Shown: positions 11,637 to 21,999 of the stretch, piece by piece
Layout of the letters: every line of letters begins with the position of its first letter
Numbering within the stretch: the stretch's first letter is position 1
Source of the DNA: Begonia masoniana
Taxonomy: Eukaryota > Streptophyta > Magnoliopsida > Cucurbitales > Begoniaceae
Assembly (NCBI GenBank): GCA_022432975.1
Contig: CM039502.1
Span: forward strand, 23,582,383 to 23,646,382
Length of the DNA stretch: 64,000 bases
Reading direction: 5' to 3'
The notes under the pieces: model-generated
Databases searched by the model: none
Told to the model about the DNA's origin: nothing
The model's input: the letters and a program-made list of their open reading frames with translations, nothing else
Made by a program: the position numbers and the translations under genes

Positions 11637-14140
11637 TGTAACGCCCCGAACCCGCCCGGGCTCGGAGCGCTACGATTGCAAACCAAACTCGTGTTTAAAA
11701 CATCGTTTAAAATAGTTTTCGTAAATTTTACGACTCGTTTTTGGGTTTTTCGAACCCTCAAAATTTATTGGAAATCGGGCCCTAAAATACGTTTAAAATA
11801 CGTCGAAAAATGTCGGGTTAAAATAATTTGGAAATAGGAAAATTTTAAAAATAAAAGAAATAGCAAACATAACCCGACGTTATTTAGTTTAAAATCAAAA
11901 CGGACGGCGTAACGCCTAAAATTCGATAAACCAAAACCTGCAATTTAAAATCATAAACCAAACTAGTTCAAACCACAACACTTACAACCATTATCCATCA
12001 ACACCATCAACTTTTAAAACCATACAACCATCAAAATAAGTACCAAAAACGCTTCCACATATAAAGTACCAAAAATCCTTCAATTTTCCTAACTAATCTC
12101 CACAACCAAATCTTTACAAAACACTTAAATAAAAACTATCCACAACCAAATATCTACATCCAAAATAGCAACCTCCCACCAACCCGAGGAAGACAGTGGT
12201 CCAGACGCCCCAACAATAGCCTGCACCGGCGGACTCTGTACTCCTCCGACTGCGGCCTAATCCTCGGTGGTCTCGTCTACCTCACCTGTATCGAACTCGT
12301 CACCTACACCATAGAACACAAAAAGGTAAGCCTAACGCTTAGCAAGTAGGGAAATAATGCACAATACACACTCAATGCTCGACTCAACCCTAACATGCAG
12401 TTTCTACACACTCTGTTGTTTTCTTTTCATTTCGGTTGCATTTATCTTTCACTTTCAGGTGAATCAAGTAGGCACACGCCCCCACACAGTCCAGGATGGC
12501 CACGCCTTGATCCACAGAGCTAGACCAGAGGTACACGTCCCAACACAGTCCAGGACGGCCAACACGAATCTCCCCCAATCGATCGTAGAATCCACATTGT
12601 GCACTTCGAGCACGAACAGGTCGAGGCATTCATACTCACGACACATTACGTACATTAGCAGGGCATCTCGAATAAAATCCCTCACGGGGTGCTCAACGAG
12701 CCACTTGCCCGACGAAGCTATTCTACTCGAGACCAGGTTGCAATCAAGTCTTATCTTTAATTATGTCCTCACCCCTCAATCATGCAAAACACGTGGTTTC
12801 GTAGTTTAGAAAACAATGATCCATGACACAAGACACACGATGCATGACACGAATTTAAAACATAGCAATCAAACAAACAATCCCTACCATTCTATGGTGT
12901 AGGCCCGAAGGCAACAAACATGCATCCACTACTTACCTGGCGTCTCGGTAATTGTTTTCTCACTTTTACCAGTCAAATCACTCGTTCGATAACCTACAAT
13001 TAACAAAAACTCAACTTATTAATTTACTAAAGAACTATAATAAAAGCCTTAACCTAAACTAACTAAAACTATCATAATTCGTTTCCAAAAAAAAAAAACC
13101 CCAAACCCGATTTTTATGCAATAAACCAACGTCCAACTTTAAACGGCCATAACTTCCTCGTTTTTTAACGGATTTCGACGTGCCCCCCCAACTCAAAAAG
13201 CTCTACACGTCTACTATCCCTTGAAATGCTTAAACTAACCAAATAAACACTTTGACCAACCCAAAATTACAGCCAACAGAATCGGCCCCCCAATGCACAA
13301 AACCTGGTTTTTCCCAAACTCAACTCCAATCTTCCATTTCTCCCTAGATCAACCTAAACCAATGCATCTAACAACCAAATCATCAAAATGGAAAAGAAAT
13401 CCAACCCTTAAACTCAAAATTCAGACTTCACCAATTAGGGTTTCCAAACCCTATGCAATCTCTCACCAAACACCCTAAAACCTCAACAAACCAACCCTTA
13501 ATGTATACAATTGAAAACCCACATGATTTTACCTTGAAAGAACCTTGGAAAATTGAAGAAAAGAAAGAGCAAGAAGCAGCTATGGAGGACGCCAAGCTTG
13601 GAAGAAAAATTGTGGGGAAGAAGATGGAATAAAAGAAAGAAACTAAACCCTTAAATCCTCCACTTTTCTTTCTTTTAAAAGTTCTCCTCCAAACTTTTTA
13701 TAATTGAAAATCCACCCTCCCTTTTCTCCTTTCTTTAAGTCCAACGTGAGCCATTCAAACAATATCCCCTTTCCCTTCACAAACTTAGATAAAAATTTGA
13801 TTGGTTATTATGAATTTGACTTTTCAACCAAAATTCCTATTGGTTCATGTATTAGTTTGACTTTTCAAATTGTTTTTGGTTTAAATAAATTCAACTCACT
13901 TCTCCTTCAACCTTTCCAACGTGATTGGCTTCTCAAATTCCCCCATTTTTATTCATTTCTTTCCTTTACAAAATTTCCTATTGGTTGAAACATTTGACTT
14001 TTCAACCTTTGAAAGTCAAATGTTCACCCTTTCTCACTTCTCATCTCATTACACATACTTTTGAATAACTAAACTTCCATAACACTTCTACTACTCTAAT
14101 CTACGGCTACATAAGTTTTAGGGAAAATCTAGGTATTACA
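11637..14140 (-). mobile_element. Solo LTR, family C/E copy 1, TSD GGGTC
   Basis: On the plus strand it runs from TGTAACGCCCCGAAC to CTAGGTATTACA and is flanked by GGGTC at 11632-11636 and 14141-14145. Read on the minus strand it is the same family as the LTR at 34187-36787: both contain GGCGTTA(C/T)GCCGTCC, CCGGTGCAGGC and the GTTCGGGGCGTTACA end. The donor-like module is read in reverse near 12936, next to TGGTGTAGGCC at 12897. It lacks the hairpin island of its relative. No internal domain. Confidence 0.88.
12471..12570 (-). repeat. LTR minisatellite, two 66-bp-class units
   Basis: CACACAGTCCAGGATGGCCA and the similar CACAGTCCAGGACGGCCA lie about 66 bases apart, between the two conserved LTR modules. 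Reading frames over this stretch (12357-12809 and reverse) have no family resemblance. Confidence 0.6.
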
Positions 14141-14157
14141 GGGTCGAGGTCGTAACA

Positions 14158-15312
14158 ATATCATTTCGAAAGAAGGAGTTTCGGTGGATCTAGTCATGAC
14201 TCAAGTAGTGAAGGAGTGGTCACAGCCGAAAAATGTCAGTGAAGTGCAGAGTTTTGTAGGCCTTGCTGGATATTACGGAGGTTTATTGAATGGTTCTCTA
14301 TTATAGCTAAGCCTCTAACAAATTTAACGAAGAAGGAGGTAAAATATGAATGGTCTAAAGCTTGTGAGGAAAGTTTTCAGTTCCTAAAGTAGAAATTGAC
14401 CATCGCACCGTTGTTGATCCTACCAGTAGATGATGGAAAATTCAGTATCTACTGCGATGCGTCCAAAGTAGGATTGAGATGCGTGTTGATGCAAGATGGA
14501 AAAGTAATTGCCTATGCCTCTAGACAATTGAAAAGCTATGAGCAAAATTACTCGACGCACGATTTAGAATTAGCGGCTGTAGTGTTTGCATTGAGGATAT
14601 GGAGGCACTACCTTTCTGGGCAAAAGTGTAAGGTATTTTCAATTCACAAAAGCCTGAAGTATCTCTTTACGCAGAAGGAGTTAAATCTGAGGCAAAGAAG
14701 ATGGTTAGAGTTCGTGAAGAACTACAACTTTGAGATAAACTACCATCCTAGAAGGCTAACGCGGTGGCAGACGCTTTGAGTAGAGTGCCTAAGACTATGT
14801 AATCCATCGTTTCCTACATGTCAGTTCCTTTGGGAAAGAAAATTCAAAAGTTTGAATTGGAAATAGTTTCAGAGCTTTCGGCCTTACCTTCGGACTTAAC
14901 AATACGGCCGACTATCTTAGGTAACATTAAGGAAGCTCAACAGATGGATTCAAAAGAAAATGAGGATATTTTGAATAAGTTCATGGACGCCTCTTTTGAA
15001 TTCATTTACTCAGAGGATGGTATTCTAAAATTTAGAGACCGATGGTACATTCCAAGGGATGAAGAATTAAGGAAATTGATCCTGGTAGAAGCGCACTCAT
15101 CGTCTTTCTCAGTGCATCCAGGTAACACCAAGATGTACCAAGATTTGAAGGTGCACTATTGGTGGCCCAACATGAAACAAGAAGTGGCCAGTTATGTATA
15201 GTCATGTTTAGTGTGCCAACAAGTGAAAGCAGAACACCAAAGGCTCGGTGGGACGTTATAGCTTTTACTGATTCCCGAGTGGAAATGAGAACATATTTCA
15301 ATGGATTTTTAC
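14158..15312 (+). pseudogene. pol: Ty3/gypsy pol remnant: RT end, RNase H, integrase start
   Basis: This would be the reverse-transcriptase/RNase H/integrase polyprotein of a Tekay-like chromovirus. It starts abruptly, next to an LTR end, inside the RT connection region (ISKEGVSVDL), with EWSQPKN intact. RNase H follows at 14396-14779, with [18 protein letters not shown] and the degraded [20 protein letters not shown] stretch (IHKS where relatives have SDHKS). The integrase zinc-binding part is at 14818-15201 (AHSSSFSVHPGNTKMYQDL...YWWPNMKQEV). Frame breaks occur near 14285 and 14395, there is a stop near 14802, and another at 15199-15201. The sequence ends at a WENISMDF-like motif near 15312. 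RT catalytic YFDD-type residues, gag and protease are missing. Confidence 0.8.
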
Positions 15313-16479
15313 ATATTTCAATGAGAGCATAAATCACCTAAACTTTTTACATTATCTTCCCATAATGCGATGAATAAGTGATAAAAAATTTAAGTGAATT
15401 AAATATGATTTGATATTTTTTAAAATTATTTTAAAATAATTAAGAATAATTCGATACTACGGGGAGCCAGCTACAATACGCATCCCCCACGATTTTCAGC
15501 GCGGCCCCCCGGATTTTTATGCGAGGGGCTTGCTTTAGTATGCGGCCCACCGCGATTTTTGTGGTGGCCCTCTGAATTTTTATGCAGCCCCTAAATCCCA
15601 TGTAATTTTGGATTCAGGAGACTACCGACCCCCAGCCGGGGTCTTTTTTGAGTATATTTTATAGTTCAAGGTTTTGACTACGAAGACTTATTGAGGAAAT
15701 TTCCTAATTAAATGTTATAATTAGGCTAATTATAACTTAAATATTTCTGAACATGTATTTTTGAAGGAAGTAATTCGCCTTTCAAATGACTATGAGAATT
15801 GTATGATTTGGAGAAAGTAATCTGCTTTCCATCTAGTATGAGGATCGCTTCGTGTCTTTGAAGGAACTAATTTGCCTAATTATAACATTTAAGTTTGCCT
15901 AATTGTGAGATTAAAGCAAATGTGAGAATATTAGAATTTATAATATGGTAGAATTAGATGGGCAAATGTTAGAATTTTTATTCTTTACTCCTTATAACAT
16001 AATGTTAGGACACTCTCAAGTACGGGGATTAGACTAGTTAATACAATTTTTATGTTATAATCTCTCTCATCTCCCTTTTTCTTCTCCTCCTTGCCAGCAT
16101 GGTCAAAGGATATGCGAGGAAAAAAGGTTTCACGTACCCTTTTTATAAAAATGCAACTTTTTCTTTTATAATATTTATTTAATATATATAAATAAAATAT
16201 TATTTTATAAATATTAAATAAAATTCTAAAATCTCAATTCGACGAAATTCAAATGCAAACCAAAATTTATTAGGGTAAAATTTCAAATTCCTCAACTTTC
16301 TCAAAAACTAGCCATGTGATGACTTTCCAAATTCATCAACTTGACAAAATTGATCGACAAAATCTTATGTGGTCTAACGTTAACAAACCATTACAATTCA
16401 AGTCAACGTAAAATACATTGATCAAAAATAAGGCAAAAAATTTACTTATAAATTATTTTATGTAAAAATATCAGGTTTC
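15313..16479. other. Noncoding AT-rich segment of unknown origin
   Basis: No gene is seen. At the left junction ACATATTTCAATG occurs twice (about 15290 and 15311). At 15460-15650 there is a GC-rich block with repeated GGATTTTTATGCG-type strings and a hairpin (ACCCCCAGCCGGGGT) followed by a T run. The remainder is AT-rich with loosely repeated words such as CTAATTATAACTTAAAT. It separates two different pol remnants, so it may be an unidentified insertion; no TIR or TSD was found. Confidence 0.3.
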
Positions 16480-17148
16480 ACACATTTGATCGAGCTTTTC
16501 ATCATGGGGAGCACTAGTGTTATTTGTGAAAAAAGGATGGATTCATGAGGTTGTGCATCAATTATCGGTGACTTAATATGGTTACTATAAAGAACACATA
16601 TCAACTTTCAAGGATTGAGGTCTTATTTGATCTTTAAAAAAATGAGTAACAGTTTTCTCAAAAATAGATATCCGATCTAGCTATCACCAGCTATTAATCA
16701 AAGAAAAAGTTGTGATTAAGATGAATTTTCAAATGAGATATTGAGTTTTGAGTAATGTCAATTATGGATTTGAAGAATCAGTTATTCAAAGGATTCTTGG
16801 ATAGCTTTGTGATTGTTTTTATCGACAACATACTCATTTACTCAAAAAGTACAAAAGAACATGAAGAACACTTGACATTTTTTCCACCTTGAGACTGGAG
16901 AAGCTATATGCGAAATTCTCCAAGTGTTGATTCTGGTCAGAGAAAGTTGCTTTTCTTGGCTACATAATTTCAAAAGAGGGTGTATCAGTAGATCTAGAAA
17001 AAATTGAAGCTATTAGTTAGTGGTCGTAGCCTAAAATGCAGGTGAAATACGAATCTTCTTGGGTCTTGCAGGCTATTATAAGAGATTTGTTGAAGGATTT
17101 TCGAAAATAGCCACCGGACTCATGAGGCTAACCAGAAAGGGTGCCAAG
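16480..17148 (+). pseudogene. pol: Very degenerate gypsy RT, first piece
   Basis: This is a reverse transcriptase recognisable only through motif order. There are RASFSSWG and LVLFVKK-type strings near 16485-16530 and VFSKIDIRSSYHQL near 16668. FLDSFVIVFIDNILIYS lies near 16796-16850, with the YFDD-equivalent changed to FIDN, followed by KLYAKFSKC and GYIISKEGVSVDL. Multiple stops and indels occur throughout. It is cut at 17148 by the Tekay-like element. The TSD CCAAG at 17144-17148 and 27134-27138 shows it continues at 27139. Confidence 0.75.
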
Positions 17149-17675
17149 TGTAACGACCCCAGAAGGATCGTCACGTAATCATGACTCTCTTAGATCATTT
17201 AAACTAAGTTTACTTTCTGTACATTGCTCATCATTCTTTTTTTTTTTTTGAAAACTAGCTCGTGAACATTATATTATCTGACAAAAACCAAACCACCCAA
17301 AAAATTGACTCTTTCATTAATCTAACAACTCATTCATCAGCAGAATTGAGTGACTAAGCTCGGTCATTAATTCCATAGCATAATCGGGCAGGGAAGAAAT
17401 GCCATCGGATCACTAAACGACAAACCACATCTACATCATCCGGTATAGAAAACATACTACATCTTCTTCATCATCCGATCACTAACGACAAAACAACTTA
17501 ACCCTTATCATCCGGTGAGAAACATGTTACATCATCGGATGACTAAAACACTCGACATCATCGGGTGACTAAACGACAAACGTAATACTCTCTTCTTCCG
17601 GTAGTGCAAAACTATATCTTCCGATTGACATGTGCATATCACGTGGTTCATTAAAACATCATCTGACAGGGGACG

Positions 17676-17905
17676 TCTTCCGGTGACATCAGCTGGATGA
17701 TCTTCTCATCCAACTACTATAACACAACTTTCTCCGGTGACGTCAGCCGGATGATCTCTCATCCAGTTTCCATCCCGCGTTTCATAACGACGTCGCCCGA
17801 TGGGGGAACATTTTCAGGTAACGTCAGCCGGATGATTTACTCATCCAACTTCTATCACACAACCTCTGCCGATGATGTCAGCCGGATGATCTCCTCTCAT
17901 CCATC
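17676..17905 (-). repeat. LTR minisatellite with GACGTCAGCCGG units, about four copies
   Basis: Four irregular units of about 60-70 bp each contain a (GA/TAA)CGTCAGCCGGATGAT-like core followed by CTCATCCA. One unit has a perfect TGACGTCA near 17738. The core is the reverse complement of that in the 54-bp repeats at 20855 and 22000. Upstream (about 17390-17600) there are further irregular CATCATCCGGT-type repeats. Confidence 0.75.
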
Positions 17906-19293
17906 TTCTACCGACAGAGAACATCCTGACTTCTCAGATTTCAAATTAGATAGACATAGCTTTTACGAATCATAAACACTCATTCAGAATACTTGTAGCG
18001 GAAGACTTAATTAAACAAAATCTTTTCATAATTTCATAATTATCCTCAAACTTAAAGAAAATCATTCAGACAAGTCTTAAATCCTATATTTGAGAAAATC
18101 TCATCCTACTTAGACTTTAGAGTACATAAACATACTAACATCATACGAGCATTAACCAGGGGTCTCTAATTGCCTTTCCAGCCACACACAACCACCTCGA
18201 GCACCATCCAGCAACCAATCTCAGACATCTTCGTTGAACTTGAATTCCTCACCTGAATATTCTTCACCTACATCATGAGGTTTAAACTATAAGTCTAATG
18301 CTTAGTAAGGAATGCATACTATCATGAGTTCATAAATGCACAACCGAGAGGAAACATAATCATAATCTTTTCTTGTTCTTGGTCTTGTTCATATTCATTA
18401 TTCATCGTTTACATCATTTACATCATATAGATTAAGGGAGGATTTGTGTCGTAAAAAGGGGGTTGACTGTGATAGTGTACATAATCCCTTGCGGGCCGTA
18501 ATCATGATCCCCCTTACTGGGATTGTGACATGAGTCGAACCACCCCCAACCCTCACTTAATCCTTGTTTACATAAGTTTCATGATCATTTCTTATTCATG
18601 AGAAAACATGCACTTAAAACATTTTCGTATGCTTGCGGAATAAACATGATGCATGAGCATGAGTACTCTTAATTCATCCGACTACAGAACAGCTTATACA
18701 TACTTCAAAAGACATACTATAACTTGAATAACATAACCAAACAAACAGTAGCACAGATAACTTTCAACCATTATAAACAACTTCTACTTAGTACCCTCGT
18801 AATGTAGGGCTTTAATAGCTGGGAGTCTTACACACTCACTTACCTGGTTTCCTTAGCAATGGGGCACTTCCCTTCAACTTTCTTTACCTAAAACAGTTCA
18901 CATTACATAGTTAAAATAGATTCTAAATATTCTGAAATCAAAGCTAGAAAATATCCTAAATAAATGTCATCCTAGGATCTGTATTCCTGAGTCCTTTAGC
19001 CGAGCACCTGGTGTGCATAGATAGATTTCCAGGGTACTAAAATGACAAGGTTGGATCTACATATAATCATCGTCGGTTATCAGAATGTTCAGCATTGAAT
19101 CGAAATTATGACAACACTAAACATAGATTAAATGTAACACCCGACATTTCGGCCAGGTGATTTTCTGGCCATTTTCATTGTCACCCTCTTATTTAACCCT
19201 TATGATTTAAAATTTAATGTTAAGACAAATTTATTACAAGTTGTGTGAAACTAGGTTGGGTGGCAGTTTTGTAATTAAAATCGATGGATTTAG

Positions 19294-19301
19294 TATAAAT
19301 A
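19294..19301 (+). promoter_or_regulatory. TATA box of the 2.4-kb solo LTR
   Basis: TATAAATA stands about 160 bases after the LTR start and about 160 before a CGAGGTAC donor-like site. The same spacing of TATA, short exon-like stretch and GAGGTAAG is seen at 31562 and 59205, suggesting the transcription start of this LTR superfamily. Confidence 0.55.
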
Positions 19302-20104
19302 GGAAATGGAAACCTTAAACCTCATTTATTACCACTGTAGCCGACATTCCCTCTCGGCGATTCCTTCTTTCCCAAGTTCTTGCTCTCGGCTACCAGAACT
19401 TCCCTTTACCGACGGCTGGTTTCGAGCTTGCTCTTCTCTGCAAATCCACACCCGAGGTACGAAATGGACAATGTAGTCATTCATTAGTAAATAGAGCTCT
19501 GTTTCAGCTCGGCACTGAGTTCGGATTTTTAGCAGTGGCCGAGTAGTTTGAGACTTTTTAAAAAAAAAAAATCTGAGAGTAGAAATGTCATCCCGAATCG
19601 ATTCTGAACATTTTAAGTAACCAACTCGGATTTAATCAATGGTAAAACCTGTCCACCTAGTTTCGGATTTCAGACTGCAGTGTGTCAAACAGAGGAATCG
19701 GAATGACTTTAGCTATTAGATCCTAGGGTGGTTTATGATTAGGACTACTAGGACTTTGTTTTAACTACTGTAATGTACATGTTTTAGGTGAAGAAGTTAA
19801 AGAGAGGAAGTTCGGATTGCTAAGGAATCCAGGTAAGTGAATGTGTTAAGATTTCCGGCTACTAGGGCCCTACACCGCAAGGGTATTAGGAAATCACTGA
19901 GATGTTAGCTTATTGACTATGATTTGTTATTTCCACGATATGAAGAAGTTGTGTAAGTAAATGTAAAGTTACAGGATGTTTTACTTGTCCTCATGATATG
20001 ACTTCTCTCTATGAACTTTATGTCTATGCACTGTGTCCCTGTTATGATTAAGTTGAGAACATGAAAAGCAAATGTAACCAAGATTTAGTGTAGAGCGGGG
20101 AAAG

Positions 20105-20320
20105 ACTATGTTATGTATGACTCGCGAATTCTCCCACTGGTGGAGGCCGAGTTAATGATATGTATGACTCGCGAAATCTCCCACTGGTGGAGGCCGAGTT
20201 AATGATATGTATGGCTCGCGAATTCTCCCACTGGGGAGGCCGAGTGATGTATCATGATTGCCGCGATAGGCAAATGATTACGTATGTCTGCCGCGATAGG
20301 CAAATGACTATGTACCCCTG
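20105..20320 (+). repeat. Two adjacent LTR minisatellites (46-47 bp and about 29 bp)
   Basis: Three units contain GACTCGCGAA(T/A)TCTCCCACTGG...GGCCGAGTTAATGAT (20115-20243). They are followed by two units with GCCGCGATAGGCAAATGA. The block lies between the two conserved LTR modules. Confidence 0.85.
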
Positions 20321-20854
20321 TCTTCCTCCCTCGTCTCCTGCCTTAATACATGTCATGTAAATGATAAAGATGAACACGAATGATGAATGGTTTATGAACT
20401 TATGTCTCTTTAAATTGTGTACTCACGTATATCTGTCAGCATGCATTCCTTACTAAGCATTAGGCTTATAGTTAAACCTTATGGTGTAGGTGAAGAAGGT
20501 TCAGGTGAGGATGTTATGTGCAAAGAGGATGCTTAAGGCTGGTTGCTGGAGGATGCTCAAGGTGACAGTGCGGGACTGGAGAGGCGATTTATGACCCCTG
20601 GTTAAGACTCTTATGTTACAGTATGTTAAAGGACATGGTAGTTTAAGTAGGATGAGATTATTTTAAAACGTTGAGCTTTGAAACTGTCTAGTGGATCATT
20701 GAGTCAGGGAATGATTATATCGATTTATAAATGATCTGTTGCTTAAGTCTTCCGCTATATGCATTTTGAATGAGTTGTGTTTTCTTTCCGTTGGGAGGAG
20801 TCATTTGATGATTTAGTGTTCTCTACCGTAAGACGGAAGCTGGATGAGGCAATC

Positions 20855-21040
20855 TTCCGGCTGACGTCATCGGCAGATGCCGAGAGATAGTTGTTTGATG
20901 GTTTAGTCTTCCGGCTGATGTCATCGGCAGATGCCGAAGGGTAGTTGTCTGTTGGTTTAGTCTTCCGGCTGACGTCATCGGCAGATGCCGAAGGATAGTT
21001 GTATGATGGTTTAGTCTTCCGGATGACGTCATCGGAAGAT
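20855..21040 (+). repeat. 54-bp TGACGTCA-bearing minisatellite, short version
   Basis: About four units carry CTTCCGGCTGA(C/T)GTCATCGG followed by CAGATGCCG. Unit period is about 54 bp. One unit has GATGTCATC in place of GACGTCATC, and the last reads GGATGACGTCATCGGAAGATG. This is the same repeat as the long array at 22000-23499. Confidence 0.9.
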
Positions 21041-21784
21041 GTAAAATGTGTTTTGTCGATTAGCGACCGGATGATGTTTTAATTTAGCACGCGAGACCCA
21101 CGTGCCCACCGGAAGATGTCTCCTTTTAGGCGATGTTAAGCGAGTCACGCGTAATGCACGTGATGACCGGACGACTAAATTTCTGAGGGTTGTCAACGCA
21201 TGCAACCCATGCAAACCCGAGTGGTATTAAGTTAAGAGAATTGAGGGCACCTCCTCTTTTCCCGAAATTGTCAAGAAGCCAATGACCGAGTCTAGTCGCT
21301 CGACTCTGTGAAGGTTGAGCCGACGAGGCGTGGGAAGTCGGGCACGAGAGGGTTCGTCTTCCTTAATGGTTCTGCGTTTCTATTACCAGTTTAAAAAAAA
21401 GTATATGTTAAATGTGAAAGTCTGTTGAGAGATAGTAAGTGAATGTAATAATAGTAAAAGTCAAGCAAACGATTAATGAAAGAATATGAACACGTGACGG
21501 CTCCTGGCCGGGGTCGTTACATTAAAACGTTGCTGTGAAGTACTCTATCATTCAGGAATCCGAGACTACAAGTTCTAGTCAAAAATAGAGTCCCACAAAT
21601 TAACCAGCAACTACATTGGTCAAGTCTTACCTCGAGTGTGGGTTATTGGCGAAGAACAGAAGTCCCAATAGTCAATGGAGGAGTCGCCGGCGGAGGGAGA
21701 GAGAGATCTGGAGAAGGGAGAAACCACGGGAAGGAAATGTCAGCTACAGTGAGATTTTTGAGAGGTTTAACGTTTTCAAATTTC

Positions 21785-21792
21785 TATTTATA
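21785..21792 (-). promoter_or_regulatory. TATA box of the minus-strand LTR
   Basis: On the minus strand the octamer is TATAAATA, about 165 bases into the LTR that starts at 21955. It is repeated in the copy at 23608-24009 (near 23870) and, altered to TATAAAAA, in the fragment at 26812-27133. Confidence 0.5.
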
Positions 21793-21955
21793 CTTAATCC
21801 AATCATCCATATTTACAATCCTGCCATCCAACCTTATTTACAACACATGCACAATAATTAAGCATTGGCATAAATTCTAAGCCGAAAAGATTAAAATAAG
21901 CATGACCGTTAAGACAGTTAAGAAAATCACCTGGTCAAACTTGCCGGGTGTTACA

Positions 21956-21972
21956 TCCACCCCTCCTTAAAC
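21956..21972 (-). other. Polypurine tract and end of the internal domain
   Basis: On the minus strand TTTAAGGAGGGGTGGA immediately precedes the LTR start TGTAACACCC. It is the expected plus-strand primer site, almost identical to the PPT at 59012-59025. The adjoining 21973-22000 matches the bases following pol in the plus-strand element. Confidence 0.8.
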
Positions 21973-21999
21973 AAAATTTTCGTCCCCGAAAATTGATCA

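Larger units (their letters stand above)
7169..14157 (+). mobile_element. Second LTR fragment of the left element, interrupted twice
   Basis: The host pieces are 7169-7678, 10219-11636 and 14141-14157. They carry the same modules as the LTR at 2959: GGACGTAAGGTAAGT near 7448, ACTACATCATAAGG near 7488, and TTACTGAGCGTTACGCTCATT near 11082. They end GAGGTCGTAACA at 14157. The first part is missing: the sequence begins inside the LTR, directly joined to gag. The most likely reading is a 3' LTR, or an LTR of a sister copy, brought next to gag by deletion. A 30-bp minisatellite occupies the inter-module position. Confidence 0.6.
19133..21521 (+). mobile_element. Solo LTR, 2.4 kb, TSD TTAAA
   Basis: It runs from TGTAACACCCGACATTTCGG to GGCCGGGGTCGTTACA and is flanked by TTAAA at 19128-19132 and 21522-21526. 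It interrupts the minus-strand 3' LTR and is a relative of it in opposite orientation (TATA box, GTAGCCGACATT exon-like part, donor at 19457). Modules: GCTAAGGAATCCAGGTAAGTG near 19827, GGGCCCTACACCGCAAGGG near 19867, CCTTACTAAGCATTAGGCTTATAG near 20447. It carries three different tandem blocks (20105, 20258 and 20855). Confidence 0.9.
17149..21955 (-). mobile_element. 3' LTR of the minus-strand Tekay-like element (interrupted)
   Basis: The minus-strand LTR starts at 21955 (TGTAACACCCGG) and ends at 17149 (GGGGTCGTTACA). It is split by the solo LTR at 19133-21521, so the LTR proper is about 2.4 kb. The donor module is read in reverse at about 18840 (CACTTACCTGGTTTCCTTAGC), the second module at about 18290, and a minisatellite at 17676-17905. 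A minus-strand TATA box lies at 21785-21792. Confidence 0.85.

Noticed and set aside
12357..12809. Possible 150-residue protein with hydrophobic start
   Set aside because: Lies wholly in the solo LTR 11637-14140, antisense, crossing its minisatellite; no homologous frame is preserved in the sister LTR.
15600..15650. Bacterial-type rho-independent terminator (ACCCCCAGCCGGGGT plus T run)
   Set aside because: The window is plant nuclear DNA; the hairpin has no neighbouring gene and no known role there.
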